Shown here: piece by piece, positions 45,604 through 54,567 of the stretch
How the letters are laid out: each line of letters starts with the position of its first letter
Numbering within the stretch: position 1 is the stretch's first letter
Origin: Haloferax sulfurifontis ATCC BAA-897
Lineage (GTDB): Archaea; Halobacteriota; Halobacteria; Halobacteriales; Haloferacaceae
Direction of reading: 5' to 3'
DNA: 64,000 nt
Assembly: GCF_000337835.1 (NCBI RefSeq)
Contig: NZ_AOLM01000020.1
Location: forward strand, 62,001 to 126,000
Notes under the pieces: model-generated
Databases searched by the model: none
What the model was told of the DNA's origin: nothing
Seen by the model: only the letters and a program-made list of their open reading frames with translations
Made by a program: the position numbers and the translations under genes

Positions 45604-45817
45604 ACCGTCCGTAACCGAACTTCGACCCGCCGAGACCGCTCCCTCGAAGCGAGCGAGACGCCCGCCCGTTTTCACGACCGATTCTCTCGCGCCCGAGCCG
45701 CGCTCTCGTCTGCCGGTCTCGACTCCCGTCCCCGGTTCTCGACGGTGGAATTGCGTGTCGATATAAATGGTTCCGACAAGGCTTATCTCCGTTCGTGGTT
45801 GACATTCACACGCACAG

Positions 45818-46216
45818 ATGTTCGAACGCTTCTCCAGCAGTTACTTCCTCGGCCGGTTGTACGTCGAGCCGTACGACGGGACCGAGGCGGCGATTCACCG
45901 AACGGAACACGAGCGACTCAACGAGTGCGTCTACACGGACGGTAGCGGCGTCGAGCGAGTCGACTACCCGCTCGTGATGAAACTCGACACGGCCCATTTC
46001 CCGGTCGTCGGCGACGACGGCGTCCCCTCGGGGACGCTCGCGCTCCCCCGAGACGCCGTCGACTCCGACGCGCTTCCGGACGACCGGCCGGTGCTTCTCG
46101 CCGACGCCCCGCGGGCCGCCGAGTTGCTCCGGTACGCCGGCTACGACCCGGACGACCTCGCGCCCGGCGGACCCGGCGGCTCCGGCCCCGACCGACCCGA
46201 CGACAGGCTGGCCTGA
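45818..46216 (+). CDS. Haloarchaeal conserved protein (DUF5802-like)
   Basis: 132 residues. MFERFSSSYFLGRLYVEPYDG, DYPLVMKLDTAHFPVVGDDG and VLLADAPRAAELLRYAGYDPD match a haloarchaeal family that I believe is catalogued as DUF5802. The C-terminus is a Gly/Pro/Asp tail. A TATA-like box lies about 55 nt upstream with a second TTATC at about 35 nt. Function unknown. Confidence 0.75.
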   Translation: MFERFSSSYFLGRLYVEPYDGTEAAIHRTEHERLNECVYTDGSGVERVDYPLVMKLDTAHFPVVGDDGVPSGTLALPRDAVDSDALPDDRPVLLADAPRAAELLRYAGYDPDDLAPGGPGGSGPDRPDDRLA

Positions 46217-46320
46217 GTCGCGCCGCCGTCGCGCGGGCGGAACGCCCGCCAATCGCCTCGTCCCCGCTCGCCGCGCCTCGCGTCCGAACGCTCAAGTGGT
46301 CGGCCCGCACGCGTCCGTGT

Positions 46321-47259
46321 ATGCTGGACGAGTTGTTGGGTCGAGCCGAACTCAAAGCGCGCATCGCCGAGTTGGAAGACGAACGCGACGCGTTAGCCGG
46401 GCGTCTGGAGGGCGAGTCCGAGCGCCGGGCGGAGGCGGCCCGCGCGCGGCAGGAAGCCGAGAAGGAGGTCAACCGCCTCGAAGACCGCATCACCGAACTC
46501 GAAGACCGCGTCGAGCGCCTCTCGGGCGACGACGACTCCCTCGAGTTCCGCGGGACCGAGGACCTCCGCGGCGACCGCCTCCGCGAGGTGCTGTCCCGCC
46601 TCGATTCGTTTTCGACCGACGCGGAGGGCGCGCTCACCGCCGCCGTCTCCGACGACCGCTCGCTCCCCGCGGCCGCCGAGTCCGCCTTCGGCGACCGCGC
46701 CCCGCTCGTCCGCCGGGCCGCGCCCTGCGTCGCGCTCACCGACGACGCCGGACTGGTGAGCGTCGCGCTCTCGCCGCCGCGCCAACCCGACGACTTCGAC
46801 CGCTGGAGCGACGGCTTCGACCTCGACCCGGCGTGGCTCCACCCGACCGAGACCACGGTGGTCGCGCTCGTCCGCGGCGACCTGTTCGCCCTCGGTCGCT
46901 ACGAGGACGGCGACCTCGAATTCGTCGAGGGCTTCGAGAGCGACGTGAAGTCCGCCCACTCGAAAGGCGGGTTCTCGCAGGCGCGCTTCGAGCGCATCCG
47001 CGAGGGCCAAATCGACGACCACCTCGACCGCTGTCACGAGGCGCTCGACGAGTTCCTCGACGGCGACGCCGACGCAGGCTCGGGCGCGGAAACAGCCGGC
47101 GACGACGCCGACCTCGTCGTCCTCGGCGAGCGAACCGTCCTCGGCGAGTTCCGCGACCGCGCCGCGCTCACCGCCACCGTGGACGCCAGCGGCGACCCCG
47201 AGGCGGCGCTCGCCGAGGCGTCCAGAGAGTTCTGGACCACGCGGCTCTATCGGCTCTGA
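46321..47259 (+). CDS. Archaeal Vms1/Ankzf1-type peptidyl-tRNA hydrolase
   Basis: 312 residues. Residues 1-75 form a coiled coil (repeated ELEDE, LEDRITELEDRVERL). The rest fits a VLRF1/eRF1-like fold, with HSKGGFSQARFERIREGQ near 212-227. The Gln near position 220 aligns with the catalytic glutamine of Vms1, which releases nascent chains from tRNA on stalled 60S-type subunits. Archaeal members are thought to act in the same ribosome rescue step. Monocistronic. Confidence 0.8.
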   Translation: MLDELLGRAELKARIAELEDERDALAGRLEGESERRAEAARARQEAEKEVNRLEDRITELEDRVERLSGDDDSLEFRGTEDLRGDRLREVLSRLDSFSTDAEGALTAAVSDDRSLPAAAESAFGDRAPLVRRAAPCVALTDDAGLVSVALSPPRQPDDFDRWSDGFDLDPAWLHPTETTVVALVRGDLFALGRYEDGDLEFVEGFESDVKSAHSKGGFSQARFERIREGQIDDHLDRCHEALDEFLDGDADAGSGAETAGDDADLVVLGERTVLGEFRDRAALTATVDASGDPEAALAEASREFWTTRLYRL

Positions 47260-47355
47260 GCCGCCGGCGACGCCGCGGATGCGTTCCCGAGACGCCCCGG
47301 AGAGTCGCAGACGACTCGGCGGCGCGACCCGGCAGTCGCCGCCGAATCGTCCCAC

Positions 47356-47362
47356 CTTTTAG
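47356..47362 (+). promoter_or_regulatory. TATA-like box of DUF1611 gene
   Basis: CTTTTAG centred about 27 nt before the ATG at 47386, supporting that ATG over the upstream GTG at 47374. Confidence 0.5.
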
Positions 47363-47385
47363 GGTGGCACGTAGTGGCATCCAGT

Positions 47386-48411
47386 ATGACCGACCCACAG
47401 CGAGTCGTCGTCCTCGCACACGAGAAGTTCCCCGACCGCGCGAAGACCGCCACGGGCGTCCTGAAGTACGCCGACTACGACGTGGTGGCCGTCCTCGACC
47501 GCGACAACCCCGGCACCTCCGCCGCCGACCACCGCCGCGACCTCCCCGACGTGCCCGTCGTCGCGTCGATGGCCGACGCGCCCGACGCCGACGCCCTCCT
47601 CGTCGGCATCTCGCCCATCGGCGGCGCGTTCGACGAGACGTGGCGCGACGACGTTCGCACCGCCCTCGAACGCGGCTGTGACCTCATCTCCGGGCTCCAC
47701 TACTTCCTCGCCGAAGACGAGGAGTTCGCCCGCCTCGCCGACGAACACGGCTGTGACATCAACGACGTTCGCAAGCCCCGCGACGATCTCGGCGTCGCGC
47801 AGGGGAAGTCCGCCGACGTGGACGCCGAAGTCGTCCTCACGGTCGGCACCGACTGCTCGGTCGGCAAGATGACCGCGACGCTCGAACTCGTCGAGGCCGC
47901 CCGCGAGCGCGGCATCGACGCGGGCTTCATCCCGACCGGCCAGACCGGCATCATGATCGCCGGCTGGGGCAACCCGGTCGACCGCGTCGTGAGCGACTTC
48001 ACCGCCGGCGCGGTCGAGGAGATGATTCTGGAGAAGGGCGACGAACACGACGTGCTGTTCGTCGAGGGTCAAGGGAGCATCGTCCACCCGGCGTACTCCG
48101 CGGTCACCTGCGGCATCCTCCACGGCGCGATGGCCGACAAGCTCGTGCTCTGTCACGAGGCCACCCGCGAGGCGATTCACGGCTACGAGGAGTTCGCGCT
48201 CCCCGACCTCTCGGAGTACGTCTCGCTGTACGAGAACCTCGCCGACCCGGTCCACGAGGCCGACGTGGTCGCCGGGATGCTCAACACCTCCCACGTCGAC
48301 GACGACGTGGAGGCGGCCGAGGCCGTCGACGCCTTCGCGGACGAACTCGGCGTCCCCGCGGTCGACCCCGTCCGCTTCGGCTCGGCCGACCTCATCGACG
48401 AGGTGTTCTAG
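47386..48411 (+). CDS. DUF1611 P-loop protein, DgcN-like
   Basis: 341 residues from the ATG at 47386. N-terminal Rossmann-like domain (VVVLAHEKFPDRAKTATGVLKY), then a P-loop GTDCSVGKMT near 154-163, TGQTGIMIAGWG and VEGQGSIVHPAYS. This is the DUF1611 family; bacterial DgcN N-acetylates D-glutamate. The next gene encodes an enolase-superfamily racemase with no gap, as in the DgcN-DgcA pair. Assignment to D-glutamate metabolism here is inference from family and neighbour. Confidence 0.8.
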   Translation: MTDPQRVVVLAHEKFPDRAKTATGVLKYADYDVVAVLDRDNPGTSAADHRRDLPDVPVVASMADAPDADALLVGISPIGGAFDETWRDDVRTALERGCDLISGLHYFLAEDEEFARLADEHGCDINDVRKPRDDLGVAQGKSADVDAEVVLTVGTDCSVGKMTATLELVEAARERGIDAGFIPTGQTGIMIAGWGNPVDRVVSDFTAGAVEEMILEKGDEHDVLFVEGQGSIVHPAYSAVTCGILHGAMADKLVLCHEATREAIHGYEEFALPDLSEYVSLYENLADPVHEADVVAGMLNTSHVDDDVEAAEAVDAFADELGVPAVDPVRFGSADLIDEVF

Positions 48412-49449
48412 ATGCTCACGACCGAGTTCGAGCGCGTCTCGATGCCGCTCGCGGAGCCGTTCGGCATCGCCCGCGGCGTCCAGACCGACGCCGAGAACGT
48501 CGTCGTCCGCGTCGAGGACGAAGGCGGCATGACGGGCGTCGGCGCGGCCGCCCCGTCGTCGCACTACGGCGAGACCGCCGACACCGTCGAGGCCGTGCTT
48601 CCGGACCTGCTGTCCGTGGTCGAGGAGGTCGGCGACGTCCACGCCATCGACCGAATCGAGCGCCGACTGGCCGAGACGGTCCGCCGCAACCCCGCCGCGC
48701 GAACCGCCGTGAGCATCGCCCTCCACGACCTCGCGGCCAAGCGCCTCGGCGTCCCGCTGTACCGCCTCTGGGGGCTCGACCCCTCGCGGACGCCCACCTC
48801 GTCGTACACCGTCGGTCTCGACGACCTCGACACGATACGCGAGAAGACCGCGGAGGCGTACGAGGCCGGCTACGACGTGCTCAAGGTCAAACTCGGCACC
48901 GACCGCGACCGGGCCATCATCGAGGCCGTCCGCGACGAGGCCCCCGGCGCGACCATCCGGGTCGACGCCAACGAGGCGTGGACGCCCCGCGAGGCCGTCG
49001 AGATGACCGAGTTCCTCGCCGACTTCGGCGTCGAGTTCGTCGAACAACCCGTCCCCGCCGAGGACCGCGAGGGGCTGAAGTTCGTCTACGACCGCGGCGC
49101 GCTCCCCATCGCGGCCGACGAGTCCTGCATCACCGCCGACGACATCCCGCGCATCGCCGACCGCGTCGACATCGCGAACCTCAAACTGATGAAGTGCGGC
49201 GGCCTCACGGAGGCCAAACGCGCCGTCCACGCCGCCCGCGCCCACGGGCTGGAGGTCATGCTCGGCTGTATGATAGAGTCGAACGCCGCCATCGCGGCGG
49301 GCTGTCACCTCGCGCCGCTCCTCGACTACGCCGACCTCGACGGCTCGCTCCTCCTCGCGGACGACCCCTACGAGGGAGTCCCGATGCCGAACGGCGGGAT
49401 CGACCTCGAAGCGCTCGACCGACCGGGAACCGGCGCACAGCGTCGGTAA
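48412..49449 (+). CDS. Enolase-superfamily racemase/epimerase, DgcA-like
   Basis: 345 residues, MLE-type. N-terminal capping domain, then the barrel with KVKLG (acid/base Lys near 160), metal ligands Asp in RVDANEAW (about 184), Glu in FVEQPVP (about 211), Asp in ADESC (about 236), and the second Lys in LKLMKCGG (about 260). These fit dipeptide epimerases and N-acyl amino acid racemases. Start abuts the DUF1611 stop, so N-acetyl-glutamate is a plausible substrate. Confidence 0.88.
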   Translation: MLTTEFERVSMPLAEPFGIARGVQTDAENVVVRVEDEGGMTGVGAAAPSSHYGETADTVEAVLPDLLSVVEEVGDVHAIDRIERRLAETVRRNPAARTAVSIALHDLAAKRLGVPLYRLWGLDPSRTPTSSYTVGLDDLDTIREKTAEAYEAGYDVLKVKLGTDRDRAIIEAVRDEAPGATIRVDANEAWTPREAVEMTEFLADFGVEFVEQPVPAEDREGLKFVYDRGALPIAADESCITADDIPRIADRVDIANLKLMKCGGLTEAKRAVHAARAHGLEVMLGCMIESNAAIAAGCHLAPLLDYADLDGSLLLADDPYEGVPMPNGGIDLEALDRPGTGAQRR

Positions 49450-49506
49450 CGCGGACGCGGCGACGCTCCGACGCCGACCGACGCCGACGCGAGACCGCCG
49501 CCCCCG

Positions 49507-50613
49507 TCAGGACTCCCAGTCGAGGTCGTCTTCGCGGGTCTCAGACCGAAGCACGAACGGCCCGATAGAGAGCGTCCGTTTTGCGACCGTCGAGATGCGG
49601 AGGACCGCGGCCGCGAGCACCGCAAAGGGCGAAAGCGAGACGGCCACCACGAACGCCACGGTAAGAAGCAGGTTCGACACGCCGAGCGTCGCGCCGGTAA
49701 TCGTGGTCGGGTCGTCGAGGAAGAGAATCGCGCCGATGCTCGCCACGAGCGCGGGGACGGCCGCGTAGAACATCGTCCGCGAGAGGTCGACCAGTTCCCA
49801 CCGGAAGTACAGCGTCTTGACGTGCTCGCGGGCGGGGCCGAACAGTTCGAGCGCGTCGCGTAGCTCCGACAGCGCCGTCTTCGTCTCCGCCGAGAGGTCG
49901 GCGTCGTGGACGCGGCGGAGCCGCGCCGCCTGATAGATTTTCCACGAGTAGTTGAGGTCCAGCGCCGCCGACAGCACCGCGAACGTCCCGAACTGCCGGC
50001 CCTCCAGCCGCTCTGCGACCGCCTCGGCGTTTGACTCGACCTCCCCGGCGAACTCGCGGACGCGGGCCACCGGGTCGCTGTCGGTATCGTCCGCGTCGCC
50101 GTCCGTACTCGTCTCGCCGCTCTCGCCGGCGTCCCCGTCCGCATCGAGCGTGTCTTCGACCGCCCGCGCCCGCGACGCGATGCCCTCGGCCAGCGCGCGC
50201 AGGAACGCCGAGGGCTCCGGCGGCGCGACCGGCGCGTCCAGCAGGTCGGCGACGTCCTCGCGGAAGCGCATCGACCCCTCCATCCGGTCGCGCTGGTCGC
50301 CCAGCGGGCCGAGTTCGCGCGAGAGCACGAGCTGATTGATGGTGACGACGAGCGTGACGCCCGTGATAATCGCGGTGAGAAGCCCCTGCGCGAGCGTCTC
50401 GATTGGGTCCGAGGACTCGACGGCGACCCGGAGCGGGGTCGGGTCGAGTTGGCCGAGGACGACGACGCTACAGAAGACGACGACGAGCGGGGCCGCGGCG
50501 ACGGCGCGGCGGTCCGCGTCGAGGAGGGCGCGGAGCTTCGCGCGGCTCGTCGTCCCGCGCTCCCGCATCGTGTCGTCGGGCTCGCCGGCCGACGGGCCGC
50601 CGGTGTTCGACAT
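49507..50613 (-). CDS. Membrane protein of unknown function
   Basis: 368 residues. Helices near 40-57, 75-95 and 285-308, 315-340, with a long cytoplasmic middle section containing an acidic, Asp/Ser/Thr-rich insert (DADGDAGESGETSTDGDADDTDSD region) and a helical FGTFAVLSAALDLNYSWKIYQAARLRR. No known family. Minus strand, 118 nt from the PspA gene stop. Confidence 0.7.
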   Translation of the reverse strand: MSNTGGPSAGEPDDTMRERGTTSRAKLRALLDADRRAVAAAPLVVVFCSVVVLGQLDPTPLRVAVESSDPIETLAQGLLTAIITGVTLVVTINQLVLSRELGPLGDQRDRMEGSMRFREDVADLLDAPVAPPEPSAFLRALAEGIASRARAVEDTLDADGDAGESGETSTDGDADDTDSDPVARVREFAGEVESNAEAVAERLEGRQFGTFAVLSAALDLNYSWKIYQAARLRRVHDADLSAETKTALSELRDALELFGPAREHVKTLYFRWELVDLSRTMFYAAVPALVASIGAILFLDDPTTITGATLGVSNLLLTVAFVVAVSLSPFAVLAAAVLRISTVAKRTLSIGPFVLRSETREDDLDWES

Positions 50614-50730
50614 GCCCGAAGCTATCGAGCGGCGGGGTCAAGTGCGTACTGGCGGTCGGTCGCGGAGACGACAGAGGCGACTGGGTCAGCCGAGCGCCTC
50701 ACGGCAAGGCGTCGGGTCGGGCGGGCGCGC

Positions 50731-51558
50731 TCAGGAGGACGAGGAGTCGTCTTCGTTCTTCAGCTCTTCGAGTTCGGCTTCGACCTCCTCGTCGGCCACC
50801 TCGGTCTCGACGTCCACGTCGGCGTCGCTCGCGCTCTCGCTCGATGACGACGACCCGGAGGACTTGCCCATCTCGGCCTTGAGCGTCTCCAGTTCGGTGT
50901 CGACTTCGGCGCTGGTGCGACCGGCTTCGAGCTCGCGCTCGATGGAGTCTTTGTCCGACAGCGCGTCGTCGAACGCGCCGGAGTCCATGAGCTCGTCCAT
51001 CGCGGCCGAGCGGGCCTCCATCTCGTCGGTCTGCTCCTCGGCGCGTTCGAGCGCGCGCCCCACGTCGGCCATCTCGTCGCCGACGCCGGTCATCGCCTCG
51101 GAGACGCGGCTCGACGCCTCGGCGGCCTCGTAGCGGGCCTTCATCGTCTCCTTTTTCGTGCGGAACTCCTCGATGCGGCTCTGGAGTTCGTCCTTCTTGT
51201 TGACGAGTTGGTCTTGGGTCTCCTGCAGGCTGGCGATTTGCGTCTCCAGCTCCTCGATTTGGCTCATCTTGGCCTGCTTCTTTTCGAGCGCCTTGCGCGC
51301 GAGGTCCTCGCGGTCCTGCTGGACGGCCTCGCGGGCCTGGTCGTTGTGCTTTTCGACGTTCTCTTCGAGGCGGCGCTTCTGAATCTCCAGTCGCTTCTTC
51401 TGGGTGGTCAGGTCGGCGATGCCCTGTTTGACCTGCTGTAGCTCGTCGCGCATCTTCTCGTAGGAGTAGTCGAGCGTCTCGGTCGGGTCCTCCGCACGGT
51501 TGAGGAGGGCGTTTATCTTCGACCGGATGACGTACGACGTGCGAGAGAGAATTCCCAT
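50731..51558 (-). CDS. PspA/IM30-family membrane-stress protein
   Basis: 275 residues from MGILSRTSYV; an upstream TTG would add MG only. Amphipathic N-terminus then a long coiled coil (residues about 20-200) with DPTETLDYSYEKMRDELQQVKQGIADL, the family signature for ESCRT-III-like membrane-binding filaments. The C-terminal 60 residues are Ser/Asp/Glu-rich and likely disordered. Protects the membrane during stress; in haloarchaea also linked to salt stress. Monocistronic. Confidence 0.93.
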   Translation of the reverse strand: MGILSRTSYVIRSKINALLNRAEDPTETLDYSYEKMRDELQQVKQGIADLTTQKKRLEIQKRRLEENVEKHNDQAREAVQQDREDLARKALEKKQAKMSQIEELETQIASLQETQDQLVNKKDELQSRIEEFRTKKETMKARYEAAEASSRVSEAMTGVGDEMADVGRALERAEEQTDEMEARSAAMDELMDSGAFDDALSDKDSIERELEAGRTSAEVDTELETLKAEMGKSSGSSSSSESASDADVDVETEVADEEVEAELEELKNEDDSSSS

Positions 51559-51612
51559 ACCCAATTACTACGCGACGTTCGGCTTAAAACCTCACCAGCG
51601 CAACCTGTCTCT

Positions 51613-52260
51613 ATGACCGAGACGATTCTCGTGCCCGGCGGCCGCGACGTGCGGGCGACCCTCGACCGCGCCCGCGGGGACGGCGCGGACGGCACCGACG
51701 ACACCGGCGACGCGGCGGGCCAAGGCGCCGCGATTGTCGTCGCCTGCCCGCCCCATCCGCAACACCAGGGCCACCGCGGCGACGCCCGTCTCGTCGCCGT
51801 CAGCGACGCGCTCTCCGCCCGCGGCGTCGACTGTCTCCGCTTCGATTACGGCCCGTGGGACGAGGGCCACGGCGAGCGCGCCGACACCCTCCGGGCGGTC
51901 GAGTGGGCCGCGGAACGCTACGACCGCGTGGGCCTGTTCGGCTTCTCGTTCGGCGGCGCGATGGCGCTTCTCGCGGCCGCCGAGGGCGCGGACGCCGACG
52001 CCGTCTCCGCGCTCGCCCCCGCCGGGCGACTCGCCGACGACCTCGACGCCGTCGCCGCCTTCGACCGCATCCCCGTCCCCGTGCAGGTCATCTACGGCAC
52101 CCGCGACGACGTCGCCGACTGGGAACCCGTCGTCGAGCGCGCCCGCGAGTACCACCAACCCGTCGTCGAGTTCGCGGCCGACCACTTCTTCATCGGCCAA
52201 GAAGAGAAGGTCGCGGCCGCCGTCGCCGACTTCCTCGTATCGAACCTCGGCGTCGAGTGA
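51613..52260 (+). CDS. Alpha/beta-hydrolase-fold enzyme
   Basis: 215 residues. VVACPPHPQHQGHRGDARL and LRFDYGPWDEGHGE resemble dienelactone-hydrolase-like serine hydrolases. The nucleophile elbow is GFSFGG; Asp in YGTRDDVADW and His in AADHFFIG complete the triad. No signal peptide. Divergent from pspA, 54 nt between starts. Substrate unknown. Confidence 0.88.
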   Translation: MTETILVPGGRDVRATLDRARGDGADGTDDTGDAAGQGAAIVVACPPHPQHQGHRGDARLVAVSDALSARGVDCLRFDYGPWDEGHGERADTLRAVEWAAERYDRVGLFGFSFGGAMALLAAAEGADADAVSALAPAGRLADDLDAVAAFDRIPVPVQVIYGTRDDVADWEPVVERAREYHQPVVEFAADHFFIGQEEKVAAAVADFLVSNLGVE

Positions 52261-52402
52261 GAACGGGGGGGACGACGGGGGAGAGGAGAGCAACAGGGGC
52301 GAGCGACGGCGTCGCCCCCGACCCCAGCGACCCGCGACGAAACGACTCTCTCCCAACCATTCGACCGAACGACACTTCTGACTCGGCTCCGAAGCCGGGG
52401 CT

Positions 52403-53488
52403 ATGGTCCCCCGCAAGCGGCTCGCCGCCGTCGTCGCCCTCCTCCTCGTCGGCGTCGCGCTGAGCCAGTCGTTCGCCGTCGCCACCTCCACCTCGTCGCT
52501 CGAATCGACGTACGAAGCCGAGCCGGTGACCGCCGACTCGCCGCCCGGTCTCGTCGCCTCCTACGACCCCGACGTGGTCAACCTCGCCGCGACGGTGAAC
52601 CGGACGCCGCAACTCCGGGAGCCGGTCGCCACCGCCGCCCGCACCGGCCGGTACGACGGCGACATCGAACCCGAGGCGTACATGACCCTCTCGGACGTGA
52701 ACGAAGACGCCGAGTTCGCCGTCTACGACGGCCGGTACTACCGGTTCTCGCTGAACGTCTCGGGCGACCCGGTCCGCGCGACCATCGAACTCGACCCGAC
52801 CGACTGGGAGACGGTCGCCGCCGGGGCGTCGTCGCCCGCCGCGAACGCCAGCGCCGACGTGCGCGAGGCCATCGACGGCGGCACCGTCACCAACAGCACC
52901 TTCGTCGTGCCGGGGCTCTACGAGCGCGGCGGCGCGCACTACCTCGTCCACCCGGCGAACGAGGGCGAGATTCTCGGGAACTTCCTCGCCATCGTCGGCG
53001 GGTTCCTGTTCAACCCCATCGGCTGGGCGTACACCGTCGCGGGTCTCGGCCTCCTCGGTGCGTTCCGGATTCACCGACGCGCCCGCCCGCTGGACCGCCG
53101 AACCGCCGTACTGGTCGTTCCCGGCACGCTCGTCGCCATGTGGCTGGCGACGACGCTCACCAACACGGGGTCGCTCGGCATGCGCTACGTCCTCGTCCCC
53201 GGCATCGGCGTCGTGACCGCCTTCGGCCTGTTCGCCGGCTTCTGCATCCGCCGCGGGTCGTGGAAGTCGCTCGTCGGTTGGAGCGTCGCGCTCGTCGCGG
53301 TCGTCATCGCGGCCGACGCCGTCGCAATCGGTCTCGTCGGCACGATTTTCGGCACGCTCGGACTCGTCGTCGGCTGGTTCGGGAGCCTGTTGCTCGTTCC
53401 CTACGGCTACGCGCTGGCGGCTGACGCCGAAGACGAGGTCGAAGACGGACCGGGGGCGGTGACGGCCGCGGAGTTGGGTGACGGGTGA
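52403..53488 (+). CDS. Exported multi-pass membrane protein
   Basis: 361 residues. Signal peptide 1-27, an extracytoplasmic domain to about 190 with several N-x-S/T sequons, and five helices in 190-350 (for example FLAIVGGFLFNPIGWAYTVAGLGLL). The tail is acidic. No family recognised. Last chromosomal gene before the AT-rich island; GC is normal. Confidence 0.75.
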   Translation: MVPRKRLAAVVALLLVGVALSQSFAVATSTSSLESTYEAEPVTADSPPGLVASYDPDVVNLAATVNRTPQLREPVATAARTGRYDGDIEPEAYMTLSDVNEDAEFAVYDGRYYRFSLNVSGDPVRATIELDPTDWETVAAGASSPAANASADVREAIDGGTVTNSTFVVPGLYERGGAHYLVHPANEGEILGNFLAIVGGFLFNPIGWAYTVAGLGLLGAFRIHRRARPLDRRTAVLVVPGTLVAMWLATTLTNTGSLGMRYVLVPGIGVVTAFGLFAGFCIRRGSWKSLVGWSVALVAVVIAADAVAIGLVGTIFGTLGLVVGWFGSLLLVPYGYALAADAEDEVEDGPGAVTAAELGDG

Positions 53489-53542
53489 CTCGGCTCTCGG
53501 GACTCGGTGTGTGAGCGTGGAGACAGAGGGGTAATCAGTTTC

Positions 53543-53584
53543 TCAGTTGTACTCGCGCCATCGGTAGCCGCACTCTTGATGCTT
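53543..53584 (-). pseudogene. Displaced 3' end of transcription factor S gene
   Basis: Read on the minus strand it encodes K-HQECGYRWREYN followed by TGA. It matches the C-terminus of the intact tfs at 55157-55486 (KCQECGYRWREYN) in all but one residue. The DNA is identical for 16 bp (53545-53560 with 55159-55174); beyond this, mismatches fall mostly at every third base, the wobble positions. Thus two diverged copies of one gene end flank the island. Confidence 0.85.
53545..53560 (+). repeat. att-like direct repeat, left copy
   Basis: AGTTGTACTCGCGCCA, identical to 55159-55174. Same orientation; core of the tfs-end duplication. Confidence 0.85.
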
Positions 53585-53636
53585 GCTAAGTTGAAGTTTG
53601 TTATTTTCTGTGTTTGACTCTCAACAGAGCCAAACC

Positions 53637-54206
53637 TCACGAGGATGGGATCCTTTTGCGAATTGCTTTGCGGAACCAGTCACCTCTATTAATATCTCTG
53701 TTATTCCAGTCCCTACTCTGGATTCTGAATAGGTAATACAGCTCGTGGACTAGCCAAGTGACCCACGAAAGGAGAACGAACACACCGAATAGTAGCTGTA
53801 TTTGTGGATTCAATTGGTATGATTGGAGGAGGAAAAACAGTCCAGAAAACAGAAGCAGGCCGGAGTATCTGAGAGCTGTTATTTGTAGATGAAATATTAC
53901 TACTCGAATGTCACTAAAGAGTTCCAGAATGAACGTGAGCATCAAGAAACCAGCACAGACAGTCAGGACTCCAATCGTAAGTTCCTGATAGTAGCCAATC
54001 TGGTTATCTTCCAGTATAAATTTAATCACCACTAATACGATAGCAAACAGGGCGACTGATTCTGATGCTGTTCTGTCAACCACTGACATTGAATCCTCAG
54101 CGGAGGGAGCTTCGGTAGTCGATGCTGGATTGATTAAAATCTGTCCAGCGGGAACAAATATAAAAATCCCAAGTAAAGCGAGATATATCAATCCTAAGGA
54201 AGTCAT
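53637..54206 (-). CDS. Five-helix membrane protein of the AT-rich island
   Basis: 189 residues. Hydrophobic segments at about 4-25, 49-65, 75-97, 109-130 and 136-160, with a basic C-terminal tail (RKAIRKRIPSS). Codon use is AT-rich, unlike neighbours. No known family. It begins 4 nt after the last micro-zinc-finger gene on the same strand, so it belongs to that polycistron. Possible effector of the unit, by position only. Confidence 0.75.
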   Translation of the reverse strand: MTSLGLIYLALLGIFIFVPAGQILINPASTTEAPSAEDSMSVVDRTASESVALFAIVLVVIKFILEDNQIGYYQELTIGVLTVCAGFLMLTFILELFSDIRVVIFHLQITALRYSGLLLFSGLFFLLQSYQLNPQIQLLFGVFVLLSWVTWLVHELYYLFRIQSRDWNNRDINRGDWFRKAIRKRIPSS

Positions 54207-54210
54207 CTAA

Positions 54211-54321
54211 CTATTTACGGTGTTCAAAGCAGTAGTCGTGTTCTCGCCCTACAACAGTTTTACATCCTGATTCAGTACAGGATTCCTGTAATGTGTCGGT
54301 TTCAGATTCGTCATTAGACAT
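54211..54321 (-). CDS. Micro-zinc-finger gene, copy 5 of 5
   Basis: 36 residues, last in the transcribed order. C15-x4-C20-x10-C31-x2-H34 with the shared VGREHDYC core. Stop (TAG) is 4 nt from the membrane gene start; its ATG is 2 nt after the stop of copy 4. Acidic N-terminus, basic C-terminus (EHRK). Its C-terminal DNA nearly repeats that of copy 2. No database family known to me. Confidence 0.8.
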   Translation of the reverse strand: MSNDESETDTLQESCTESGCKTVVGREHDYCFEHRK

Positions 54322-54323
54322 AC

Positions 54324-54437
54324 TCAGTTTCGGTGTTTTGGACAAAATTTATGTTCTCGGCCTATGGTTTCGTCACATCCAGACTTAGCACACATACTAA
54401 GCTTTTGATCTATCTCAAAGGAGTCATCACCTAACAT
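54324..54437 (-). CDS. Micro-zinc-finger gene, copy 4 of 5
   Basis: 37 residues. C16-x4-C21-x10-C32-x2-H35, with IGREHKFC core and PKHR end. Its stop codon TGA lies 2 nt before the ATG of copy 5. The C-terminal 30 bp nearly repeat those of copy 3, so copies 3 and 4 look like a tandem duplication. Confidence 0.8.
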   Translation of the reverse strand: MLGDDSFEIDQKLSMCAKSGCDETIGREHKFCPKHRN

Positions 54438-54439
54438 AA

Positions 54440-54556
54440 TCACCCTCGGTGCTTCGGACAAAATTTGTGTTCTCGCCCAATACTGACTTTACAGCCGTCT
54501 TCGAAGCAAACTCTAACATTAGCCGATATACTCTGTTTATTTTCGTCATCAGACAT
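54440..54556 (-). CDS. Micro-zinc-finger gene, copy 3 of 5
   Basis: 38 residues. C17-x4-C22-x10-C33-x2-H36, IGREHKFC core. Stop is 2 nt before the start of copy 4; start is 11 nt after the stop of copy 2. N-terminus MSDDENK is acidic like its paralogues. Confidence 0.8.
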   Translation of the reverse strand: MSDDENKQSISANVRVCFEDGCKVSIGREHKFCPKHRG

Positions 54557-54567
54557 AGCAGAATAGG

